DNA of 64,000 nucleotides, taken from assembly GCA_037044905.1 (NCBI GenBank), contig JBAOKB010000147.1, positions 744,001 through 808,000 of the forward strand, written 5' to 3'. Shown here one piece after another: positions 35,468 through 46,731 of this stretch. The stretch comes from Hortaea werneckii. Its lineage: Eukaryota; Ascomycota; Dothideomycetes; Mycosphaerellales; Teratosphaeriaceae. The notes beneath the pieces are model-generated. The model had not been told where the DNA came from and made no database searches. It saw only the letters and a program-made list of their open reading frames with translations. Position 1 is the first letter of the stretch. Each line of letters opens with the position of its first letter. Both the position numbers and the translations under genes were made by a program.

Positions 35468-37392
35468 TCATCGTAGATGGAAGGTAACGTCTTCTTTCGC
35501 CTCGGGATCCTCTACAGCTTCTCCAAACATGATCCCCTCCACATAAGCAACCCCAATGAATTCGTGTAGATCGCTGTTGGGGCATCGCCTAAGGATGGCG
35601 GGAAGATCGCAGCCATAGAGAATAACGACCAGATCGTCCCCCTTCAAGGTCTGTGGCCCAACACCGAGCCGTCCGGATTCTGTAACAAAGAGGACCCGAT
35701 TCCTGCATGCGGACCAAAAGGCCTGGTTGTATTCCGCCACCTTTCTCGGTATTACTGTGTCACGTTCATCGACTAGCCGCCAAGGCCCCGGCCAGCTGTT
35801 TTCACAACGTAGGTACTTGAGCCATTCCGTATACCCCCGCACTGAGAAGTCCTCGGTCGCCGGGTCGCCTTGGTGATCACTACCGGCGATCAGCAATTCT
35901 CCCAATCGACTTGGTTTGGTTAGCTCCGAGTTCTGCTGGGTGGACGAGCTCCACGCCGTCTCTAACTGCCCAAGGATTGCCACGACGTGGCTCGGAGTAC
36001 CGTTGCCCTCTATCATCTCGGTGACTAATCTCACTGGTCCCACCGCTTTCCCTCTTAATGACAACTCGCCGCTGCTGATATCCGAGGGTGGCAGGAAACG
36101 CTTTCTAGAATCCCGTCCATCAGCGTTGAACTGCCGTAGGGAGTGAAGTGGATCGCGCATCGAGTCGCGCGCCCTGTGCCAAGATGCAGCCCAAGACGGT
36201 AGCTTCTTCTCCATTGGATCAGGATGGCGGCCATGGTACAGGAAACGGAGATGGATGAGGTTGTGGTCTATCGCGACCATGTACCGGGTTGCGTCACAGA
36301 TCACGGCTTCTGGAGTCTTGCTATAGTCTGGTGTCAGGAGCGGATGGAGTTTGGTCCGATGTTGAAGCTTCAGCCAGAGACCGAGGAGAGCATAAACCGT
36401 ATCCCGTCCATCCTCTACTTTGGAGCCCTGAGACGAATTCATGATGTTATGCAGGCTTATGGCCCGTCCGGCTTGCTTCTCTTCGACCAGTCCCCACATC
36501 GTGAGGACTCGGTTTGCAGCCGGTAAAAACCCCGTGGTATGAGGTAGCGAATGAGACTTGTATGCTATCCAAGCCGTGCCTCGCAAAACATTCATCCAGT
36601 CCATTACAATGTCGCCGATGATGCACTGACTTGAGGGCGCGAGCAATGCTTCCTGGATCACCCATCGACGACCAAATCATGGAAGTTGAAAAAACTGGAT
36701 CAGCGCTGCGAAGTCGGGCGTGAAACCAACGGGTTGGAGAACGTCCGGAAACCCTCCGTACACGATTTTAGTGTACAGATCACCAAAAGAATTCGTCTCC
36801 GCACAGGAGTCAGCGTAGGCGGTCTCGATTGACTGCAAGGCTTTCTCAGTCGATTCGTCAGCCTCTCCGAGCCAGATGAGACCCTGTAATGTATTGCTGT
36901 AGATTTCCGCCATGCTGAACAGATCTTCATCAGTATCCGTTCCATTTTGGAGTGGTGTGTCAAACACCGTGCTCACATCCCAACCTGATGGTTTTTTTCG
37001 TTAATATCGTCTTGGTTGATACAGATGGCGTCGATCCATAATACTCTGGACTGATCTCGGAGACGCATGCGCCGGATTGCCCGTTCGGCACTGACCGGAA
37101 CATTGAGAGGACGGTCATCTGACATGATGGTCTTACGTTCTTTTGATATTCCCCATGTGTACGAAATCGTTTCATAATTGGGCTTCGGCTCCTTACCAAG
37201 GTTGGCGTGCGACAAGCTACATTTCACTGGAACTTCCGAAGGATCGGCTGCAGGATAGACGGTCAGCAGTCGAATCTCCAGGCTCTCCTTGTCCAGAGGT
37301 TGATATGAATACTTTGAGTGATCCGTGCCGTGGACCGATGGATCCAGAGGAGTATCTCGTTCTTGTGACACGGGAGCGAGTCGATCGGCCAT
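35468..37392 (-). pseudogene. Heterokaryon-incompatibility (HET) domain protein, disrupted by a nonsense codon
   Basis: HET proteins trigger cell death or growth arrest after fusion of genetically different hyphae. Exon 1 (37392-36977) carries the HET signatures YETISYTWG and LWIDAICINQDDINEKNHQV. A 62-nt intron (36976-36915) joins it to MAEIYSNTLQGLIWLGEAD in exon 2 (36914-35468). Together these parts match the domain from start to end. The conserved PWFxRxWxxQE motif is interrupted: at 36677-36679 the Trp codon is TGA, after which the same frame continues FGRRWVIQEALLA and stays open for about 395 more codons. So a single TGG-to-TGA change is the only lesion I see. The remaining part contains the variable C-terminal region usual in this family. 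A further start 17 codons upstream (37443) is possible. Either recent loss of function or an isolated base error. Confidence 0.88.
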
Positions 37393-38046
37393 GTTTGCTA
37401 GAGACAGGAACCAAACCAAGCAACAAATCGGACAAGGCAGCACGAAGGGGCAGTGATAATTACATAGTAGAAATGCAAACAGGACGGGACGAGGAAGGGC
37501 TGCAAGGCTGAGCAGGCGCAGCTGTCAACTGTCCTAACGCCACATTTTACTGCCTCAATGACAGCTTTCGCAGACGGCTATGCGCGTACGCTTCAAAAGC
37601 CACCGCATTCGAATGTTTGACCGCTAGGTACTCGAGCTCAAACGATGCATTCCGGCAACCAAATGGCTACGCTACCAACACAGCGAGGCTGGTGATGCTC
37701 GTTGCCTGTTGGTCGTACTGCTGCAGCATCGAGCTTGAGGTGAATTCCCGCTGTCGAGAGCTCAAAAGTTTGAGCCCGAGCATTGTCATGCCATGGTATC
37801 GCATATGCCGTGATCACTATACGGACAAATCTTGTCATGGATTGAGTGTCGTCTGAAGGTAGCCGACAGGCGGAAGTGGTCGAGGGAGTGCTGACATCTC
37901 GATCCGGCTTCTTCCGTCTCCCGACTCGGCTTGGCGGCCGGGAGAGAACTTGCTGACCTCCCCTGCGAGAGAGCGCGTGGAGCTCTCACCATACAGACGA
38001 CCACCCCCATTAATCTCTCCCATTGTACCTTCATCCCGCCGCCAAG
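37393..38046. promoter_or_regulatory. Divergent promoter region HET / QCR6
   Basis: This holds the promoters of the HET-domain gene (minus) and QCR6 (plus). No supported gene or distinct motif. Confidence 0.45.
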
Positions 38047-38941
38047 ATGTCGTGGTTCAACTACCTGAGCGACATCGCCTCGTCGTTCTCCACCACCGCC
38101 TACGCCGACCAGCCGCAGTCCAACGCCGGTCCCTTGGACACCTCCGGCGAACAGTCCGTTGGTAAGGATGTCCGCTCCGGTGGCGTAGGCACTGCGCAGC
38201 ACGATCGCGATGCAACCACCCGTGGCGGCGCCTCGACGAAGAGCCCGGTCGCTGGATCTAACGAGGAGTCAGGCCCCGAGAAGGAAGCAAACGCCGGTGA
38301 CGCTGCAAAGGCCGCTGCCAAGCAGGGCGACGGCGAGAAGGGACATACCCCAGGTGAGGGTGGTGAGGCAAGTGGACAGAAAGGCCCCGAAGCTAGCGGC
38401 CCATACGGTGGCAGCGTCAAGGCTTTGAGCGGGGCTGACTCTAAGCAGGAGGACGAGGGTGAGGATGGTGGCGAGGAGGAAGAGGAAGAGGAGGAAGAGG
38501 AGGAGGAGGAGCCTGAGGACCAGAAGCCTGCGCTTGAGGAGGGTAAGTCTTGCAATGTTTTGCTTGATGTGTAGGGGTGTGACGAACCACTCCGAACATT
38601 GATCCGATGGTCGCATTGGCCATTCGTGCTGTTTGAGAGCTGGCGGAGCTATGGCAGTGGCATTGGAAATGGAAGAGACTAACCTGGTTCTACAGAGTGC
38701 ATGAAGACCCGCGAATGTGCCCCTCTCAAGCACCACTACGACGAGTGTGCCGAGCGCGTCACCAAGCAGCAGGAGGAGACCGGCAAGGCCGAGGAAGACT
38801 GCGTTGAGGAGTGTAAGTACAATCTAATTTCAAGCAGGTTGCGTCTGCAAGTGCAAAGACTAACGCAAATCATCAGACTTCCACATGATGCACTGCGCCG
38901 CCCAGTGCGCCGCCCCTAAGCTGTTCAGCCAGCTCAGATAG
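38047..38941 (+). CDS. QCR6: Cytochrome bc1 complex hinge subunit (QCR6) with long N-terminal region
   Basis: QCR6 is the acidic hinge protein of mitochondrial complex III that helps cytochrome c1 interact with cytochrome c. Exons are 38047-38542, 38696-38812 and 38877-38941, with introns of 153 and 64 nt, giving 225 residues. The C-terminal third is diagnostic: ECMKTRECAPLKHHYDECAERV, EDCVEE, then FHMMHCAAQCAAPKLFSQL, with the Cys pattern of the paired helices. Before it stands an almost uninterrupted run of about 13 Glu. The N-terminal ~140 residues (Gly/Ala/Ser/Lys-rich, low in complexity) start MSWFNYLSDIASSFSTTAYA and are much longer than in yeast (147 residues total). They may hold the targeting sequence. 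SOD2, another mitochondrial gene, follows on the same strand. Confidence 0.93.
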
Positions 38942-39622
38942 ACGAGCGACGATGTATCTTCCGGATACTCAAGGGACCCAAAAGATACTGAAAGGGCATG
39001 AGATACGAGTACGAGTTGCCAGACGTTTCTTGAGCATTCCGGGAGGGCCAGACATCACACCCTGAACTCCGCCTGTATAGCAGCCTCGATACAGTGTACT
39101 ATTTGTTACGTGTGATTTATCATGACATCTTTCTGTGCGGAGACGTAATCGAAGACTCGTTCGGCGGCCGAAACGATTTAAGGTCTGGATATTTACTTTT
39201 ATATGATGAATGTACACAAGGACCGGTCTATGATTACTAATTGGATAAGTCTTCAATGTCGTTCAATGTTGAAATGGGATTTCCGAAGCCCATCCAGTCT
39301 TTATAAAGGTCGTTTAAAGATCAATTGGGCCCGCCTGTACTTGAAATCACCTGCACAAGGGATTCATCGAACATGATGGAACTGCAGTCTCGAGTTCGCT
39401 CCTACACTAAAGCATCCCATCATTGATCTCGATTGTGTACGGGATTGGCCGTGCTCGTTTAGTTTGCCCCAAGTTGCCGAAAAGGAACGTCATATGGCCA
39501 AAGCTCCTATGGCCTGCCATTGAAACACTCAGTGCTCTCACTTCCGTCTTCCGTTTCATCACCTCACAACCCATACCACATTGTCTTTTATTGTATATAC
39601 CTGACAATCAGACAAGACAACT
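38942..39622. promoter_or_regulatory. Intergenic, QCR6 to SOD2
   Basis: This is the QCR6 3' region and SOD2 promoter, fairly AT-rich around 39,090-39,360. No supported gene. Confidence 0.45.
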
Positions 39623-40380
39623 ATGGCCGCCACTCTGTTTAAGAACAGCGCCATGCGCAGCGCACTGCGCGCCAACGCCCCTTCTACCATGAAGCGCACA
39701 GCTATGGCCTCGACGACATCCGTCCGTGGAAAGGCCACCCTGCCTGACCTGCCATGTGAGTAACATTCGTGTGCCAATTGGCTGAGAAGGTTTAAAGCAA
39801 GCTGACAACATCCTCAGACGACTACGGTGCGCTTGAGCCGGCTATCAACGGCAAAATCATGGAGCTCCACCACTCCAAGCACCACAACACCTACGTCACC
39901 AACTACAATGCCGCCCAGGAAAAGATGCAGGAGGCTCTCGCCAAGAACGACACTCAGACCCAGATCGCTACTCAGCCAGCCATTAACTTCAACGGCGGCG
40001 GTCACGTCAACCACACTCTTTTCTGGGAGAACCTGGCCCCCAAGAGCCAGGGCGGCGGTGAGCCCCCGAGCGGCCCTCTGGCCAAGAGCATCGACGCACA
40101 CTTCGGCAGCCTGGATGCCATGAAGGAGAAGTTCAACGCCGCCCTCGCCGGCATCCAGGGCTCCGGCTGGGCATGGCTCGTGCAGGACAACCACACCGGT
40201 GCCCTGCAGATCCGGACATACGCCAACCAGGATCCCGTCGTGGGCCAGTTCCACCCGATCCTGGGTATCGACGCCTGGGAGCACGCCTACTACCTGCAGT
40301 ACGAGAACAGGAAGGCCGAGTACTTCAAGGCCATCTGGGACGTCATCAACTGGAAGGCCGCCGACAAGAGGTTCAAGTAG
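39623..40380 (+). CDS. SOD2: Mitochondrial manganese superoxide dismutase
   Basis: This enzyme dismutates superoxide to hydrogen peroxide and oxygen in the mitochondrial matrix. Exon 1 (39623-39755) encodes a basic, Ser/Ala-rich presequence (MAATLFKNSAMRSALRANAP) up to KATLPDLP. A 62-nt intron follows, and exon 2 (39818-40380) gives the mature enzyme, 231 residues in total. Metal ligands are visible in MELHHSKHH, NHTLFWENL and the D-x-W-E-H motif of GIDAWEHAYYLQY; GGGHVNHTLFW and the Gly at GSGWAWLV favour Mn over Fe in this family. No frame breaks. Length and intron near the mature N-terminus are ordinary for fungi. Confidence 0.97.
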
Positions 40381-40731
40381 ATGCCTCAATTGTACGATGA
40401 GTAATCAGTGGCGGAAAATCGAGTTGTGGTGGAGCATGCTGTGTACTATATATGAATGAAGCGTGCGGGATAATGAATTATGATGACCGATACATTTTCT
40501 TTGCTTTCATATCAACTCCATTTGAGTGTCTCGAAAGGTTTGCTGTTGGCTCTCCTCTTTGTCAAACCAGACCGTAATTCTCGCGCCAACCCTGCATTTA
40601 ATGCGGCGCTGTAGCGGTTACAAATGTTATGTGGTATATCGGACAAACGGAGATACTGGTGGAGAAATTGTGGGACACGTTGATTCAGCCAGCTAGTACA
40701 GGAATCATTCACTTATCGTCCAAAGCACAGA
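40381..40731. other. Convergent 3' region, SOD2 / cyclase
   Basis: This short convergent intergenic region shows nothing beyond expected 3' UTRs. Confidence 0.5.
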
Positions 40732-41796
40732 TTAAAACAGCGCCAGGGCATTCGGCGGGGACCCAATACTGCCAGGGTAGTTCAGCGGCGAGCTCGTCAG
40801 CAGGAAGCTGTACCGACCCAGCTTCTTGCACGTCTCAGACAACTCCTTCAAATCCCAAAGCTCACCAATGGGCATGCCAAACAAGGCCAGGAAGTACTGG
40901 TGCAATACCAGCTCCGCAATAGTCCCGTCTTCTCCAGTCTCGGGGTTGGTAGGTGGGATGTGCTCGTACGCTATCATGTCGCCAGCGACAGCGGCGAAGT
41001 GCTTGTTCCAATGCCATTTGGCCGTGTCGACGTTGCCAGTCACGCCACACGTACGGTGTGAGCCCATGAGCTCGGCCTGCTTCTCGTCCGACTGACCGGC
41101 CAGCCCTTCCGTGAACCCGGACCGGATGATCAGGACGTCGCCGGGCTTGAACTCAACGCCTTGCTGTTTGGCGATCTTCTCAATGTCCTCCGTCGTGATC
41201 TTGTCGTCATTGTACGGGTTGAATTTGATCCCGTTCTCGTCCGCATAGCGCTTGTAGTCGATGAACACGCCGCGAGCGACCATGCCTCCACGTTCATGCC
41301 AGCGGTTCAGCGTTGGCAGACGTCCTTCCGGATCATCGCCTTGCAGCTCGGTGGGACTGGTTTGCACGCCATTGTACCCTTGAGCGGTCTGCTGACAGTG
41401 CACGTGGCAAAGGCTGTCCCACTGACTAGAACACTGCGTGTTAAACGCCACTTCATCGTCGTACCCATGCGCGGCTATCGGTGTGTCACGGAACGAGAAC
41501 ACCTTATGTTCTAATCCCTTCCGACCGAAACCGGGGACTTTGATGCCGTTGATGGGCCAGTTGAGACTGACTGAAATGCCATCTTTCAGCTCAGAGTAGG
41601 CGGCTTTTACTACGTCGGGGGTTAACTGGTTCAATGTTCCCAATTTGTCCTTCTTCCCGTCTTTGTCGAATACACCCCATGCGCAGCCTAATTGATTTGT
41701 TAGCGGTCTTTCTGGACCTAGGGTCTAAACGTCAAGAATACCCTTCCGCATGCCCTGGACATCGGGCAGAGAGTCAAAGTCAGGTATGTTGGCCAT
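40732..41796 (-). CDS. Cyclase-family (PF04199-type) metal hydrolase
   Basis: Exon 1 (41796-41742) encodes MANIPDFDSLPDVQGMRK; a 54-nt intron follows, and exon 2 (41687-40732) completes a 336-residue protein. It matches the fungal proteins related to kynurenine formamidase and putative cyclases. Features include WGVFDKDGKKDKLGTLNQLT near the start, SQWDSLCHVHCQQ (the HxGTHxDAPxH-type metal site in the degenerate form used by these fungal members), GVFIDYKRYAD, and a GDVLIIRSGFTEG block. Next come the AGDMIAYE and HQYFLALFGMPIGELWDL motifs. The reaction in most fungal homologues is not established; amide or ester hydrolysis of an aromatic compound is the family-based guess. It converges with SOD2. 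No frame breaks. Confidence 0.88.
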
Positions 41797-42702
41797 TTTG
41801 CCTTCAGAGTTAGAATTGGACAAGCAGTTTGAACTTGTGTCGGTGTCGGGAAGGAAACGGTGCTTGGTGAGAGGAATGAGAGATGGTAATGCAGGGTTGT
41901 ATAGTGCTCTCACACTTCTTCCAATCGGTTATAGTCGCATCATAACTTCCCCTCAGCTCAAGGAGGAGGTGGTGGGGTTTCCTGGATCCTCGGGCCCTCT
42001 TAGCTCCTTTCATCATCGTGATCATCATTGCGCGATTATGCTATGCAGAAATGCGTCTCAATACTCATTGGTATATCCATCAGAAGCGATTTGTGAAGGT
42101 TGTATGTGAGCATGTCGAGATTCCAGTGAATGTAAAGAGGCATTGATCAGGGTTGGAAAGGCCACAGTTTCACCGTAGTGGACAGCAATTGCCGTCGCCG
42201 AATCTTGTTCGCTGCATGCAGAACCCGGCATCACTTATTATTCGTCCATAATACTTCAGAATAGCCTCGTCTCGCATTTCAATTAAAATTTAGATACACT
42301 TTGATTTCTGCACTTCCTGTGATAGTATAATTGGTAGCGAAACCCGCGACGCAGGAGCTCTTGCTTGGATTGCTACACCTTGCCCGAGTAACGTTTCGGC
42401 TAAGGCAAAGCGAGATTTTACAAACTTTGTAGAGAACACCGTACAAGCGTTTGTGTAAACATATTGGATTAAGCATGTGCAGTCTATTCATGTTATATAA
42501 GGGTATCGTGTCATCTTCATGGACGGCATAAAACCGCCATGAACATAGTCGTGACTTTGTCGTCCACGGGCATCAGTCGTCCCGATTCCTCATGAACGCC
42601 GTCTCCTAAACCCTGTACAAAACATGCCTTTCCAAACGCCAAATATACCTATCCATTTCCCTTCCAAGCGAGTGAAAAATGACACCCAAAAACCGTTCTT
42701 AC
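41797..42702. other. Intergenic, cyclase promoter and GH81 3' flank
   Basis: No supported gene. The segment 42,270-42,480 is AT-rich, but I could not fold a tRNA or other RNA gene from it. Confidence 0.45.
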
Positions 42703-45700
42703 CTATCCACTCGTCCGCTGCCGCAGCCTGGACGATCGCGAGCTTCCAAACCTCGATCTCCTCCCAAGAAAGTTCTTACCTGAACTCTCGACTCCGTCGA
42801 CGCCGGAAGCCTGAGCATTTCGACTGTCTAGAGTCAGATCGTTCCTTCGGACTTTTGTGTTAGCGCCAGCGTCACCACCAAGTGCTGCAGCGTACGCCAA
42901 GTACCATGTCTGGCTAGCACCGCCATCCAGATACTCGGCCCTGAAGTCACCTGAGGCGTTGCTGAAGAAGTCATAAGCAAACACAGGGTCGATGGTTGCG
43001 CGATTACCTTCCACAATCCCACGCCATCCGCCAGAGATACTCGTCGCTGGTACAAGGCCCGAGTCACTAAAGTAATCGTTCCACTCCTGCTGTACGAAGG
43101 TCTGCTGGCGGATGTAAGGGGTGTGTGGCAGTAACGGCAACATGTGGATGCCCTGGATGTACTCCGGCAGTGCACCAAAGTAGGTGGTGTGATCGACCTT
43201 GTTTTCGAACAGGATGCCAGCTGCACGATTGCCGGTGTACCTTGCTGGTTGGACGCTGTTATCGTCCGCGTAAAGGTAGTAGTCGTTCAAGCTGCGCCGT
43301 TGGACAGCGAGCATGAGATTGCCGCGAGCCTCCATGTTCTCGTCGCCGATGACTTGACCCCACATTTTGATTGCATAGCTGGCCATGGTATCTTCGCTTG
43401 AGCTTTCTTGGTCTTTCCCGTCGTCCACTTGGGTTAAGCCGTGAGCCTGTGAAAGCCGTCAGTAATCTGTGATGAATTGCAACTGTAAACAGGAAATACT
43501 TACCCAGCTGTGGCCATGGTACCAGTCGAAGTTGCGCTGCATCGGGAAGTAAGGGTCATCCGGGATCGAGTTTGCATAGTCTCTAACGAGCATGTTGACC
43601 CAGTCAACATTCTGTTGGTCGTTCTTCCATTCTGGGTCAAGGTATGCTATCACCGCGGCCGTGTAGACAAAGTAGCCGAAATGGAAGTGGTGATCGTTGT
43701 AGATTGCATTGCCGAAATCAGCATTGGCATCGCCAGTGGAGTATGCCTGGGAACTGACAACGCCGCCCCAAATTTCGTCGTATACCAATGGCCATTCCAT
43801 CCGGTTGTCAACGTGAAGAGCGAAGAACTCCTTCAGCTTGACAAGACCAGATTGCGAGAGAGCCATGTCATCTGCTAAGTCGTTCGCCGCGTAGCAGATT
43901 GTTGCAAACTTAGCCAAAGCTTTGCCGTCAAAGTAGAGACTTCCTTGATTTGCCTGCTCGCTAAAGTTCTGAGATAGCTCGGACATCGCAATTTCACGAA
44001 GCCTGGACTGAGTCGACGAAGACAGTGAGGTTACGCTTTCGCCAGTCCCACTGTCGCCGTCAGGCCTCCAGGGCGCGAATCCAATATTCACGGCAAGCTC
44101 AGATTCTGTAAGAGTCCACGAATCGCCAAGAATTCCGGTAGCATATCCTTTTGTGGTCGTAGCGAGGACAACATCGGTCCTCTCCCCGGAAGCCAAAGTC
44201 TCCAGGTGGTGAGGCAAGCCGAACATAAGCAAAGGCTTGCTCTGATCGCCTTGCTTCTGCCACTCCAGAGTGTAGCTTCCGGATGTACCTTGAACAGATC
44301 CCGAAATTCTTGCAGACGTCGCGTAAGCTCCAGCAGAACGAGAGTATACCGCTCTAGCATCTGGATTGTCGGAAGGTATCTTGGCCACCTGGATATAGCC
44401 CTGGAAACCTTGCGGCCCAACTACAGTGCCATTTGCAAGCGTGAACGATTCAGCGCTGTATGTTGCCGTTTGCGTGGTCACATAAAGCATCCAGACTGTG
44501 TTGTCGCCCATATCAAGAATGTACGAATAGGTCGTTCTGTCGGCGATGACGCTGCCGTTGTACGTCACGTCGGTAAAGCCCAGATCGGATTGCAGAATTG
44601 GAGTTGCGCTGTTATAGGTACACGTGAGGAAGCCCATACCTTGCAGCATAGGGCAAGTGACCAAAGGGTCATCCGGTGTATCCGCAGGGCCAAGATTGAC
44701 ATTGACAGAAAACTGGGTTTGCGAGTCTGTAGTCAAAGCTGCGCCGCCATTCAATTCTAGGGCCGACAGCATGAGAGACCGGATCCCGAGGGGGTTTGCA
44801 AAGTACGAAGAATCTCCAGCATCTTTGGAAGGGTTTCTTGCGCCGAAGACACGTTGAGATGCCTCGACGTGAGAAATAGCCAAACCCCAGAGAGGATATG
44901 ACTGCCCATTTGGCTGCTCGCCGCGAGGCCAGGAGATGGAATACGGATGAGTGAACGTGGGCGTTGTCTGCGTGCCAAGAAAGAATCCCGCATAGAACTT
45001 GTTCGTCTGGAGCGGTCCAGTTGCAGACAAATCACCCAAAGGTCTGATTCCCACTCCGTCGATGATGCCATCGTCCCTCCTGTCGATATACGCCGGCGGT
45101 GCACCAGTTGCGATGGGGGCGAAAATATCAGTGGCCTGCAAGGTCGTCACGCTTGATGTCGCAGTAGGTCCCGCGCTCGACAGACTCTCTGAACTGATCA
45201 AAGTCAATGTTCCACTGGCACTGGCAACCGAAGTCGGGAAACGGCGCAGAGTTGGTGTGGCCAGTGGTGTTAGTGCCGTGTTGATCGATCCTGAAGTATC
45301 TGCCGATACTGGCGATGAAGCGGATTGAACTTCAGAAGTGGTCAGAGAGGTCAAAGCAATAGACGTGACTGTGGTTGAAATGATCACTTCTGTCGTCGAG
45401 CCTAGAGTCTGCGTAGACGTCACGGTTTGCGAAGCTACAGCAGCTGGTGAAGAGGCGGACGCTGAAGAGTAAATTGTTTCGCTGACCGACGTCGTGGTGA
45501 GGCTTGGAATGACGGACACACTGGTAGGCCCACTGGTCACTGAGGAATCCACTGACTGGGTAGTTTCAGGACCAGAAGAAGAACTTGATGGCGACGCTGT
45601 CTCGGCACTAGCGCTAGACGTGACTTCTGGGCTGCCGGCGTCGATGGTGGACGTAGTTTCGGTCGAGATTTGCGTTTCAGAACCTCCGAGAGAAGAGCTC

Positions 45701-46731
45701 GACGACGAAGGAAAGCTTATCTCGACGCTCGAACTAGACGCGAAGCCTGACGAAGCCGGATTAATGGTGGACGTAGTGTCAGTCGAGGTTTGCGTTTCGG
45801 CCTGTCCGAGAGAAGAGTCTACCGATGAAGTAGAGCTCGTCTCGACGCTCTCACTAGACGTGTAGCCTGGCGTGGCCGGCATGCTCTCGGTCGTAGTGTC
45901 GGTCGAGATCTGCGTTTCAGGGCCTCCTAGCGAAGAGGCTGACGCCGAAGTAAAGCTCGTCTCTACGCTTGCACCGGACGTGAAGCCTGGCGTGACCGTC
46001 GTGTATGTAGTAAGAGTGGTCGTAGTGTCGGAGCTTGCCTCGACGCTCACAATCGACGTCACGTCTATCGGATCCGGAGTGATAGTAGTAAAAATAGTAG
46101 TCGTAGTGCCGCTCAAGGGTTGCGTTTCGAGACCTCCAGGAAAGGAGGCTGACGGCGAAGTGAGACTTTCCTCGATGCTCGCACCAGACGAGAAGCTTTC
46201 CATACCAGGGGTGATGGTAGTAAGGATCGTAGTCGTAGCGTCGCTCAAGGGTTGCGTCTCACTGCCGGCATCCACGCTGGTGGCCTTGTCATTCGGACCT
46301 AAGTGGTGGCCGCCCCGGGGGGGAAGCGAAGCGGGACGAGGCCACCGATGGTCGACCCGAGGATGTGGCCAAGCAGGCTGATTCGTAGGGACCCATCGGA
46401 CCTGTTCAATGACTGTAGTGGCGAGCGTCTCAACATCAACCGAACGGCCCTCAACTGGGTTTTGGATCTGTCCGTCGGCTATTTGCAGGACTGGATTCAC
46501 TGAAGTCGGCCGGGAAGCAACGGAAGCACTTTTTTCTGAGTCGACATCAGAAAAAGAGCCAGGCTCGACAGCTCGTTCAATTGCCTAAAGCGAGTGAGCA
46601 GGTGGTTGTGAAGAGAAAAACGATTGACAAGGGAAACTCACCAATGGGATTGCATAGCTTGTGGGTACCTGTAAAGAAGCAATTAGTGACAGCAGACATT
46701 TGGCCTTGAAGCCCTGCTGCGGGTGCTTCAT
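42703..46731 (-). CDS. GH81 endo-beta-1,3-glucanase with long Ser/Thr repeat region
   Basis: This secreted glucanase acts on cell-wall beta-1,3-glucan (septum or wall remodelling in fungi, or attack on other walls). Exon 1 (46731-46642) encodes a 30-residue start with a signal-like hydrophobic core (CLLSLIASL). Exon 2 (46584-43504) and exon 3 (43446-42703) follow, introns 57 nt each, for about 1,304 residues. Residues ~110-450 are Ser/Thr-rich with repeated units containing ETQ(P/I)S(T/D)TT. The GH81 region starts near IFAPIATGAPP, with GPLQTNKFYAGFFLG, YNDHHFHFGYFVYTAAVIAYLDP (catalytic region), WYHGHSW, and then EDTMASYAIKMWG and GGASQTWYLAYAAALG. At the 3' end, a 54-nt GT-AG intron could be removed, changing the last ~25 residues and moving the stop to 42699. 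No frame break in over 1,000 codons. Confidence 0.94.
45560..46260 (-). repeat. Degenerate coding tandem repeats in GH81 gene
   Basis: About five to six units of roughly 35-45 codons recur, each with an ETQ..(S/T)TTT core, a short PG/PE segment and an SA/SVE..S.S.S stretch. The copies have diverged, so they are best seen at protein level. Confidence 0.75.

Noticed and set aside
36677..36679. RIP mutation as cause of the HET stop codon
   Set aside because: The change is a C-to-T equivalent on the plus strand in a CpC, not the preferred CpA context. The region is not notably AT-rich, so repeat-induced mutation is not supported.
42290..42480. Possible tRNA or small RNA in an AT-rich intergenic segment
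   Set aside because: I could not find an acceptor stem, a T-loop consensus or internal promoter boxes in proper spacing.
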